DNA of 6,576 nucleotides from Deltaproteobacteria bacterium (lineage in GTDB: Bacteria > Desulfobacterota > Desulfobacteria > Desulfobacterales > Desulfatibacillaceae). Position 1 is the stretch's first letter. Every line of letters begins with the position of its first letter. Below, piece after piece: positions 1 through 5,726 of the stretch. The DNA is taken from contig JAFDHW010000143.1 of the NCBI GenBank assembly GCA_019308705.1, forward strand, positions 1 through 6,576, read 5' to 3'. Both the position numbers and the translations under genes were made by a program. The notes below the pieces were generated by a model that worked only from the letters and a program-made list of their open reading frames with translations, had not been told where the DNA came from and ran no database searches.

Positions 1-1
1 C

Positions 2-6
2 AAGGA
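2..6 (+). promoter_or_regulatory. Ribosome binding site of the aminotransferase gene
   Basis: AAGGA lies 5 bases before the ATG at 12. It supports that start, together with the conserved N-terminal IPVAGPWIT segment that begins directly after it. Confidence 0.6.
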
Positions 7-11
7 CTGAC

Positions 12-1130
12 ATGGAACGAATCCCCGTAGCCGGGCCCTGGATCACGGAAAAGGAAGTGCGCTACGTTGCCGACGCGGCCCAAAACGCCTGGTACGCGAA
101 CGCCAACGTCTACAACGACCGGTTCGAGAAGGCTTTTGCCGAATTCATCGGCACCAGCTACGCCATCAGCCTGCCTTCCTGCACATCCGCCATCCACCTC
201 TCCCTTCTGGCCCTGGGCGTGGGCCCGGGTGATGAAGTGGTGGTTCCCGACGCCACCTGGATCGCCTCCGCCGCGCCCGTGAGCTATGTGGGGGCCACCC
301 CCGTCTTCGCGGACATGGACCCGCAGACCTGGTGCATGGACCCCGCGTCCCTGGAAGCATGCATCACCCCCCGCACCAAGGCCGTCATCGTGGTGGACCT
401 CTACGGGAATATGCCGGACATGGACGGCATCCTCGAGGTGGCTACACGGCACGGATTGCCCGTGATCGAGGACGCCGCGGAGGCCTTTGGCAGCGAGTAC
501 GGGGGACGGAAGGCGGGGAGCCTCGGCCGCACGGGCGTGTTCAGCTTTCACGGTTCCAAGACCCTCACCACCGGCGAGGGAGGCATGCTGGTCACCGACG
601 ACAAGGACCTCTATCAGCGGTGCCTTTTCCTGCGGGACCACGGCCGCGTTCCGGGCGACACCATGTTCGAGAACACCGAGGTGGCCTACAAGTACAAGAT
701 GAGTGCTCTGCAGGCGGCCTTCGGCCTGGCCCAGGTGGAACGCGCCGGTGAGCTGGTGGGCAGGAAACGGGAAATTTTTACCTGGTACCGATCCGCCCTT
801 GCGGAGGTGGACGGGCTTGCCTTCAACCCGGAGGGGCCGGGGGTGAAAAACTCCTACTGGATGGTCACGGTGGTTCCCGAGGGGCCGGCGGACAAGAAGG
901 CCATCATCGCCGGGCTTTCGGAAAGGGGTGTGGACGCCCGCCCCTTTTTCAACCCGCTTAGCTCCATCAAGGCCTACGCCGGTAGCGAACAGGCCGGCAA
1001 GGCGCGAGACCGAAACCGTGTCAGCTACGCGATCTGCCCCAAGGGCGTGAACCTGCCTTCAGGCATGAACCTGGATCAGGAGATGGTCAACCGGGTCTGC
1101 TCGGCGCTTCTGGAAGTGCTTGGCCTGTAG
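12..1130 (+). CDS. DegT/DnrJ/EryC1/StrS-family sugar aminotransferase (perosamine-synthase-like)
   Basis: This is a full-length 372-residue PLP-dependent aminotransferase that would convert a 4-keto (or 3-keto) nucleotide sugar to the amino sugar in the cytoplasm. The cofactor-binding Lys is K183 in the SFHGSKTLTTGEGGM segment. D154, in the IEDAAEAFGS motif, is the Asp expected to contact the PLP pyridine nitrogen. S56 and the TSAIHL stretch (58-63) belong to the phosphate-binding region. The EDxAEAFGS...KTxTTGEGGMxVT pattern and the PVAGPWITEKE N-terminus resemble GDP-perosamine synthases (RfbE/PerA) as I recall them, but the exact substrate cannot be read from sequence. The ATG at 12 is preceded by AAGGA at 2-6 with a 5-base spacer. 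A TGA at 8-10 may be the stop of an upstream gene mostly outside the window. The gene converges with the minus-strand operon; stop codons are 6 bases apart. Confidence 0.93.
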   Translation: MERIPVAGPWITEKEVRYVADAAQNAWYANANVYNDRFEKAFAEFIGTSYAISLPSCTSAIHLSLLALGVGPGDEVVVPDATWIASAAPVSYVGATPVFADMDPQTWCMDPASLEACITPRTKAVIVVDLYGNMPDMDGILEVATRHGLPVIEDAAEAFGSEYGGRKAGSLGRTGVFSFHGSKTLTTGEGGMLVTDDKDLYQRCLFLRDHGRVPGDTMFENTEVAYKYKMSALQAAFGLAQVERAGELVGRKREIFTWYRSALAEVDGLAFNPEGPGVKNSYWMVTVVPEGPADKKAIIAGLSERGVDARPFFNPLSSIKAYAGSEQAGKARDRNRVSYAICPKGVNLPSGMNLDQEMVNRVCSALLEVLGL

Positions 1131-1136
1131 CCAGCC

Positions 1137-2075
1137 TCAGGGCCCCTTGCCGCCGCGGGGCCGGAAGAACAGGTGGGCGGTGCTGAAGGCCAGCAGATCC
1201 GCAGCCAGGATCACCACCCGGAAACCCGCGGCCAGCACGGCCGTGGAGCCTAAGGTGAGCCCCCCTTCCAGCAACTTGCCGGAAACCGTTTCGAACACCC
1301 CTATGCCCTGGGGCGCAAAAAAGGTCAAAAACCCAACCCCCCAAGAAAAGAGGTACGCCCCCCCCACTTCCCAGGCCTTCCCCGTTGTTTCGGGAAACGC
1401 CAGGAAATAGAGGGTGAAGCAGGTCGCAGCCCCGCACCAGAACGCCCCCATCACCCCCAGGATGGCTCCGTAGGAAACAACGGGCAAAACGATCCGTCCC
1501 CTGAGCAAGCGGATCCGCACCACCAGGGGAATGGCCGTCATCCCCAAAAGCCCTCCCCCGGCCGCGGCAAGGCCCAGTTCCACCGGCAACCGTCCGGCGG
1601 CGGCAACGGCCAGGCCGCCCAGCAAGAAGGTCATGCAGGGTGCCAGCGCGTTTCCCAGGAATACGAACAGCACGATGTGGGCCTTGGAGATGCCCAGGCT
1701 GACGTAGTCCGCCACCCGCCCCACCGTGTGCCAGATTCCACCGGGAATGTAGCGGGCCGGGAGGCGGTTGGCGTGGATGAAGAAAGCCTGCCCGAAGGAA
1801 AGGGGTGCGTTGGAGGACCGGAAGACCAAAAAAGCCACCAGCGCGGAGAGGAAATGCAGCCCGGTCCACAAAACCAGGGCCACGGCTACGGGCCGAAGGG
1901 TCAGCCGGGCCAAAAGGTCTAAGATCACCTCCCGGTTTCTCAGGGCCATGATCCCGAGAAAGGCAAGGGCCGCCGGAGTGAACGCCAGCTTGGACAGGCG
2001 CAGGGCGCGGTTCAAGAAACCGGGCGATCCCGGGGGGGGGTCGGTTTGGGAAAAACGGTCCACAGGGACGCTCAC
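1137..2075 (-). CDS. Polytopic membrane protein, LPG-synthase-TM / AglD-like (UPF0104) family
   Basis: A 312-residue integral membrane protein with roughly eight hydrophobic segments (about residues 30-48, 61-83, 131-156, 163-185, 195-225, 237-256, 272-302, plus a weaker one near 95-110). Two motifs place it in the family of the transmembrane half of lysylphosphatidylglycerol synthase (PF03706, COG0392): RYIPGGIWHTVGR at 108-120 and APQGIGVFE at 254-262, the latter matching the family's PxGxGxxE signature. Members near polysaccharide genes are thought to handle lipid-linked glycans, but no biochemical role can be fixed here. The start chosen is GTG at 2075. It overlaps the glycosyltransferase stop as GTGA and has AGGA (2083-2086) 7 bases upstream. 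The in-frame ATG at 2231 would bury 52 atypical residues in the previous gene. A run of nine C on the coding strand lies at codons 12-15. Last gene of the operon. Confidence 0.85.
   Translation of the reverse strand: MSVPVDRFSQTDPPPGSPGFLNRALRLSKLAFTPAALAFLGIMALRNREVILDLLARLTLRPVAVALVLWTGLHFLSALVAFLVFRSSNAPLSFGQAFFIHANRLPARYIPGGIWHTVGRVADYVSLGISKAHIVLFVFLGNALAPCMTFLLGGLAVAAAGRLPVELGLAAAGGGLLGMTAIPLVVRIRLLRGRIVLPVVSYGAILGVMGAFWCGAATCFTLYFLAFPETTGKAWEVGGAYLFSWGVGFLTFFAPQGIGVFETVSGKLLEGGLTLGSTAVLAAGFRVVILAADLLAFSTAHLFFRPRGGKGP
2032..2040 (-). repeat. Mononucleotide run C9 (coding strand) near the 5' end of the membrane-protein gene
   Basis: Nine consecutive G on the + strand, read as C9 in the gene and encoding part of Asp-Pro-Pro-Pro-Gly just after the start. 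Loss of one C would shift the frame into a TGA at 2012-2014. Gain of one C would also shift the frame. Such runs are slippage-prone. Confidence 0.9.
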
Positions 2076-2929
2076 GGAGTTTTCCTGCCGGCGACGTACC
2101 TGGCGGGAAAAGACGCCCACATGGCCGCCAGCAGCAAGATTTTTTCCTTGAAGGGCAGCGGCGAGGCCAGCACGATGCGCGTAAGCTCCAAGGGAATCGC
2201 GGCCAGGGGAAAATGCCGCTGGAATTGCCACCGGGAATAGCGGCTCCTCAAGCGTTCGAGCTTTTCGTCATAGGATGTCTCCGTGCGGAATTCCCGCCTG
2301 TACCAGACGGCGTTAGGAGCGTGGAGAAAATCGCCCATCAGCGAAAGCTTCGCCAGAAACAAAAGGTCTCCGCCGGGGGTGTTTGGTATTTCGCCCACCT
2401 TGTCTATGGCCGATTTGCGGATCACCCCGTAAAAGGGATGCATATTGCCCCAGAACACGGAAAAAAACCGGCCCATGGCATCCAGCCCCCGGGTGTCCGT
2501 GTATCCCGTTTCCCTGTTGATGACCTCTCCCTCCCCGTCGATCCACACCGAGGAGCCAAAGGCCAAAACGGCCCCGGGGTTGGATTCCAGGAGCCGGACG
2601 CAGCTACTCACGTTGTTCTCCGACCACAGGTCGTGGCCTCCGGCCATCATGAGATAGGTTCCCCGGGCCATCTTGCGGACCTGCAAAAAGTTCGTCCGCG
2701 CGCCCTGGTTCTTGGAAAAGGCGTGGATCTTCAGCCGCCCGTCCTTTTTGGCAAACCTCCGCGCGATCTCGAGGGTTTTGTCCGTGGAAGCGTTGTCGGA
2801 CAGGAGGACCTCCAGTTCGTTGTAATCCTGGGAAAGCAGGGAGGTAAGCGTCTGTTCCAAAAACCGGGCCTCGTTGTACACGGGCAAACCGATGCTGACG
2901 AGCGGTTTTTTTTGCGCGTCAATGCTCAT
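2072..2929 (-). CDS. Glycosyltransferase family 2 (GT-A fold)
   Basis: A 285-residue cytoplasmic or membrane-associated glycosyltransferase. The N-terminal VSIGLPVYNEARFLEQTLTS (11-30) is the classic GT2 nucleotide-sugar-binding opening. LLSDNASTDKT (42-52) is the second hallmark, containing the Asp that contacts the nucleotide. The metal-binding DxD position reads GGHDLW (97-102), with only one Asp (D100). A hydrophobic C-terminal stretch (about 243-280) may be membrane-associated. The ATG at 2929 lies 11 bases inside the end of the upstream phosphatase-SDR gene and has GGAGG just upstream. An open frame extends in phase to 3454, but those residues are Pro/Arg-rich shadow sequence without GT2 character, so the start at 2929 is preferred. 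The gene is coupled to the membrane-protein gene by a GTGA overlap. Its donor and acceptor sugars are unknown; context suggests transfer of the sugar made by the operon. A run of eight A lies at codons 6-8. Confidence 0.9.
   Translation of the reverse strand: MSIDAQKKPLVSIGLPVYNEARFLEQTLTSLLSQDYNELEVLLSDNASTDKTLEIARRFAKKDGRLKIHAFSKNQGARTNFLQVRKMARGTYLMMAGGHDLWSENNVSSCVRLLESNPGAVLAFGSSVWIDGEGEVINRETGYTDTRGLDAMGRFFSVFWGNMHPFYGVIRKSAIDKVGEIPNTPGGDLLFLAKLSLMGDFLHAPNAVWYRREFRTETSYDEKLERLRSRYSRWQFQRHFPLAAIPLELTRIVLASPLPFKEKILLLAAMWASFPARYVAGRKTP
2083..2086 (-). promoter_or_regulatory. Ribosome binding site deciding the GTG start of the membrane protein
   Basis: Read on the minus strand, AGGA lies 7 bases before the GTG at 2075. 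The spacing is ideal, and the GTG overlaps the upstream TGA (GTGA at 2072-2075), a typical termination-reinitiation junction. Confidence 0.65.
2906..2913 (-). repeat. Mononucleotide run A8 (coding strand) at the start of the glycosyltransferase
   Basis: Eight T on the + strand, read as A8 in codons 6-8 (Gln-Lys-Lys). Loss of one A moves into a frame that stops near 2731, giving a peptide of about 65 residues. Confidence 0.85.
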
Positions 2930-4151
2930 GGGCCTCCACATTTCCGGCGGCCACCAGTTCTTCGAGCCCTTTTTCCAGGGAAACTTCCGGTTGCCACCCA
3001 AGGACGCGCCTTGCCAGGGCGGTGTCCATGGTGACGTTGGTGGTCCGGGCGTCCAGCCGAATATGGACGATCTCGCTTTTGGAACCGGTTTTTTCCACCA
3101 GCATTTTTGCGATGCGCGCCGTGGTGACCGGCAGGCCGGCGCCGATGTTGAGGGTCCCCTCGTATGGCGCGGTCGCCGCCAGCAAGAGCGCCCTCGCCGC
3201 GTCCGTCTCGTGGAGGAGATCCACGGCGGGCAGGCCGTTGGCGTATTGGTGCGTGACCACGGGCAGGTTTCGCCTGGCTCGGGAAAGGAAGTTGTGGATA
3301 AAAGGCGGCCGCCCGGCTCCCGTTCCATAGACCGGTCCCAGCCGGAGGACACAGGCCGAAAGCCCGCGGGCCTCCCGGTAGTGGCCGATGAGGGTTTCGC
3401 ACAGAAACTTGGTTTCGCCGCGGATGTCCCGGGGCCTGGGGGGCAGGGTCTCATCCGCCAGGATATCTCCCGTATGCCCCGCGTAGATCTCCCAGGAGCT
3501 GGGAAAGACGAGCCGGACGCCGGTCTGCGAGCAAACGGCCAAGGCGTTTCTCAACATGGCCAGCGACCGGCCGAGCGATTCGCTGGTGTTTTCCACCCGT
3601 GGAGCAGCCAGAAAGACGAGGGTGGACACGCCCTGCTCCCAGACCTCCAGGGCCATGGCCGCGGCGTCGCCGGCGTCGACCCTGTCCGAGGAAGGCGCGG
3701 CATACTCAGCGCCCGAAGCCTCCAGGGCGGAAACGAGCGCACGTCCCAAAAACCCGCTGCCTCCCAGCACCAGGATCCGGTCCCTTTCGGCCTCCTTGGC
3801 CGGGCCTTGCACGATGCGCCGGACGACATCTATCACCTCCACCCGCATGGCACGCTCGCCGGTGGCCTCCATCACCCGGCGCAGGGCGTCGCCGAAGGCC
3901 AGGGACTCGACGGAGGCGAGAATCCCCGCGGCGATGGCGTTGGACCGGGACATGCCGTAATCGCAGCACACCACCACCTTCTTGTTCTCCTTCAGAAGGC
4001 GGCTGCCCTCGGCCACCTTTTCCGCCACCCTGGCGGACGGGTTTCCCGGCTTGTCCAGCAGGTCACGCACGTCCAGGATGTCCACGCCGGGTTCATCCGC
4101 GGCGGCGTCGAAGGCGGCGGTGCCCAGGTTGGGGAGGATCCAGCGGATCAT
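2919..4151 (-). CDS. Dual-specificity-phosphatase-like domain fused to an NAD(P)-dependent epimerase/dehydratase (extended SDR)
   Basis: A 410-residue two-domain protein. Residues 1 to about 115 carry a cysteine-phosphatase signature: C63-D-Y-G-M-S-R69-S70 is a CX5R loop followed by a helix like that of DSP phosphatases. D27, D30 and D33 lie about 30-36 residues upstream, where the general acid would be. Residues from about 125 onward are an extended SDR. Its Rossmann loop is GGSGFLG (130-136), then FPSSWEIYAG (216-225) with the catalytic Ser region, LRLGPVYGTG (269-278), LPAVDLLHETDAARA (307-321) and a NIGAG segment (335-339). The usual YxxxK reads R244-G-E-T-K248, so the catalytic Tyr is replaced by Arg. 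Expected role of the family: nucleotide-sugar epimerase, dehydratase or reductase. With Arg at this position, the activity may be altered or lost. ATGA overlap with the ATP-grasp gene; 11-base overlap with the glycosyltransferase. Confidence 0.87.
   Translation of the reverse strand: MIRWILPNLGTAAFDAAADEPGVDILDVRDLLDKPGNPSARVAEKVAEGSRLLKENKKVVVCCDYGMSRSNAIAAGILASVESLAFGDALRRVMEATGERAMRVEVIDVVRRIVQGPAKEAERDRILVLGGSGFLGRALVSALEASGAEYAAPSSDRVDAGDAAAMALEVWEQGVSTLVFLAAPRVENTSESLGRSLAMLRNALAVCSQTGVRLVFPSSWEIYAGHTGDILADETLPPRPRDIRGETKFLCETLIGHYREARGLSACVLRLGPVYGTGAGRPPFIHNFLSRARRNLPVVTHQYANGLPAVDLLHETDAARALLLAATAPYEGTLNIGAGLPVTTARIAKMLVEKTGSKSEIVHIRLDARTTNVTMDTALARRVLGWQPEVSLEKGLEELVAAGNVEAHEH
2933..2937 (-). 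promoter_or_regulatory. Ribosome binding site of the glycosyltransferase
   Basis: On the minus strand GGAGG ends 3 bases before the ATG at 2929. The match is strong but the spacing is short. It sits within the last codons of the upstream gene. An in-frame ATG at 2941 lacks a comparable site, so 2929 remains the better choice. Confidence 0.5.
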
Positions 4152-5185
4152 GGCGCGTTCTTCACGTCTTCCAGGGGAACCCGGACCTCGTCCAGGCTCC
4201 GCAGGTAATAGCCGGGCAAAACCGCAAACGGCTCCGGCGGCTTACCGGTCAGGAGGTGCTGGATGAAGGCGTCCACCTCGTTGAACCCCGCCATGGCCCG
4301 CAGGTAGGTGGTGGTGGAAAACCGGGGGTTGATCTCGAAGGGGTGGAGCACTCCGCCCTTGAGCCGGGCCTGGATGTTTAGGGGGCCCCGGCTTCCCACC
4401 AGCCGGGCCAGGTCCTCGGCCTGGCGGCGGATGTCCGGAAAATCCTTCACCAGCCCTTGGCTGTAGCCGCTGGAGATGACCCCGGTCTTGGTCTTCTGCA
4501 CATAGGAGAGTTTCACGTGGAACATGCGGCGCAGGCACACGGACCCGGCCACGGTCCCGCCGGGAAGCGACAGCACGCCGATGGTGTATTCCCCCTCCTC
4601 TTCCCCCAGGTATTCCTGGGCCATGGCGGGCACCCCGTTTTCCAGCAGGTAGGCGGCGTACAGGACCGCCTCCTTGCCGTCCCCGGCCAGAAACACGAAG
4701 CTGGAGCCCCCGCTGCCCCGGGAAGGCTTGATCACGCAGGGGCAGGGAAAGCCGTGAAGGTCCGAAGGGTCGTTAATCTCCAGCGACTCGGGGATGGCCA
4801 CCCCCTTGTCCTTCAGAAAGGAAAAGAGCCGGGCCTTGTCCGAGCACAGGGCCACCACCTCCGGCGTGTTGCAGGCCAGGCGGACGTTGTTGTCCGCGAA
4901 CCGCTCCGCCGCCGCAGACAGCAGGATGGCCGGCTCCTCGCCGCCGGGCACCACCACGGAAACCGAAAGCCGCCGGCACAGGGCCAGCACGTCCTCGACG
5001 TAGTTTTCCCGCTTTACCACGAAGGTTTCCAGGGGGCCGGGAAAGTAATGGCCCGCAGCATAAGGCGAGATGTCGCACCCGTAGACCCGGTAGCGCCCGG
5101 CCAGGGAAAGCGCCTTTAGGACCTCGGTGCCCAAGGACGCGCCCCCGATGCCCGCCACCAGCACCCCTGTCTGTTCGTCCGCCAT
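4148..5185 (-). CDS. ATP-grasp ligase (carbamoyl-phosphate-synthase-like)
   Basis: A 345-residue ATP-grasp enzyme. The pre-grasp Rossmann-like domain starts with VLVAGIGGASLG (8-19), and D38 begins the expected second-strand turn. The ATP-binding segment is VIKPSRGSGGSS (151-162), with K153 and the Gly-rich loop. The catalytic and metal-binding region is LNIQARLKGG...HPFEINPRFSTTT (269-293), with E284 and N286 as Mg ligands and R288 near the phosphates. Enzymes of this fold join a carboxylate to an amine, thiol or other nucleophile through an acyl-phosphate. In a sugar locus a plausible job is amidation of an amino sugar or uronic acid with an amino acid, but the substrate is not readable. 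Start ATG at 5185 is one base after the RmlC-like stop (TAG 5187-5189), with only a weak Shine-Dalgarno, so translation is probably coupled. A parS-like site (4509-4524) lies inside the gene. Confidence 0.85.
   Translation of the reverse strand: MADEQTGVLVAGIGGASLGTEVLKALSLAGRYRVYGCDISPYAAGHYFPGPLETFVVKRENYVEDVLALCRRLSVSVVVPGGEEPAILLSAAAERFADNNVRLACNTPEVVALCSDKARLFSFLKDKGVAIPESLEINDPSDLHGFPCPCVIKPSRGSGGSSFVFLAGDGKEAVLYAAYLLENGVPAMAQEYLGEEEGEYTIGVLSLPGGTVAGSVCLRRMFHVKLSYVQKTKTGVISSGYSQGLVKDFPDIRRQAEDLARLVGSRGPLNIQARLKGGVLHPFEINPRFSTTTYLRAMAGFNEVDAFIQHLLTGKPPEPFAVLPGYYLRSLDEVRVPLEDVKNAP
4509..4524. other. parS: Probable parS site (ParB-binding), one-base variant, inside the ATP-grasp gene
   Basis: The + strand reads AGTTTCACGTGGAACA. 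The 14-base core GTTTCACGTGGAAC is made of two known parS half-sites around the central CACGTG. It differs in the outermost base only from the B. subtilis spo0J-type parS as I recall it (TGTTTCACGTGGAACA, reverse complement of TGTTCCACGTGAAACA). On the coding strand it encodes Met-Phe-His-Val-Lys-Leu (residues 221-226). Its proximity to the perfect site at 6225-6240 raises confidence. Confidence 0.7.
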
Positions 5186-5186
5186 G

Positions 5187-5726
5187 CTATCGTTCCATAT
5201 CCGAAAGAAGGGGCAGGTTTTGGTCCTTTTCCGAAATCACCGTCACGGGCAGGGGCCATTGTATGCCCACCACGGGGTCCGCGTGGTGATGTCCCGCACC
5301 AAAGCCGGGGGCGAAGAATTCCGATATCTGGTAGAACACCTCGGCGCCGTCGCTAAGCACCTGGAATCCATGGGAAAACCCCCTTGGCACATACAGGGCC
5401 CGCCGATTTTCGGCGGAAAGCTCCGTCCCGAACCAGGCTCCGTACGTGGCCGAATCTTTTCGGATGTCCACCGCCACGTCAAAAATCGCCCCCCAGGTGC
5501 ACCGCACCAGCTTGGCTTCCTCGTGGGGCGGTTTCTGGAAGTGCATGCCGCGGAGCGTGCCCTTTTTCGCGTTCCAGGACACGCTGCACTGGACAAACCG
5601 GGTGGCAAGCCCCTGTTCCGCGAACTCCCGCGCGCAGAAGGTGCGGGCGAAAAACCCCCGTTCGTCGCACAGCCGCTCGGGCTCCACCACCCAAAGCCCG
5701 GAAAGCGGGGTTTCGGTGAAAATCAT
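5187..5726 (-). CDS. rfbC: dTDP-4-dehydrorhamnose 3,5-epimerase family (RmlC-like cupin)
   Basis: A 179-residue full-length RmlC-type cupin that epimerises C3 and/or C5 of a dTDP-4-keto-6-deoxysugar. GTLRGMHFQ (56-64) carries the catalytic base His62. D168 in SEKDQNLPLL is the dyad partner, and Y132 (VFYQIS) is the expected acid/base Tyr. LYVPRGFSHGFQVLSD (111-126) holds the conserved His119. FVQCSVSWNAKKGTLRG matches the substrate-binding loop of the family. The usual W-N/D-D-P before the GIxWP motif reads HHHADP (146-151), an unusual local change that may reflect a different sugar or single-carbon epimerisation. The ATG at 5726 overlaps the methyltransferase stop as ATGA, and its own Shine-Dalgarno is weak. 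rmlA, rmlB and rmlD are not in this window, so a plain rhamnose role cannot be claimed. Together with the C-methyltransferase upstream it points to a branched or L-configured deoxysugar. Confidence 0.9.
   Translation of the reverse strand: MIFTETPLSGLWVVEPERLCDERGFFARTFCAREFAEQGLATRFVQCSVSWNAKKGTLRGMHFQKPPHEEAKLVRCTWGAIFDVAVDIRKDSATYGAWFGTELSAENRRALYVPRGFSHGFQVLSDGAEVFYQISEFFAPGFGAGHHHADPVVGIQWPLPVTVISEKDQNLPLLSDMER

Noticed and set aside
95..102. GGHDLW in the glycosyltransferase (residues 97-102, nucleotides about 2624-2641) as evidence of an inactive enzyme
   Set aside because: A single-Asp variant with His beside it occurs, as I recall, in other polysaccharide GT2 proteins, and the other GT2 motifs are intact. 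Loss of activity is not supported. (The coordinates given in this entry are residue numbers.)
1141..1162. GC-rich inverted repeat (GGCCCC ... GGGGCC) just after the aminotransferase stop, possible terminator
   Set aside because: The stem is only six base pairs with a 10-base loop, there is no following T run, and it lies within the last codons of the opposite gene. Not enough to call a terminator.
2076..2231. In-phase upstream extension of the membrane protein to an ATG at 2231
   Set aside because: It would overlap the glycosyltransferase by about 160 bases with no family similarity. The GTG at 2075 has a good Shine-Dalgarno and a GTGA junction.
2930..3454. In-phase upstream extension of the glycosyltransferase to an ATG at 3454
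   Set aside because: The added 175 residues are low-complexity Pro/Arg/Ser/Trp sequence read out of frame from the SDR gene. The GT2 fold begins a few residues after 2929.
2874..4208. Long open frame (444 codons) on the + strand, antisense to the phosphatase-SDR gene
   Set aside because: It is an open shadow frame caused by GC-rich codon bias. Its protein is Gly/Pro/His/Arg-rich with no domain signature, while the opposite strand has clear SDR, phosphatase and GT2 motifs.
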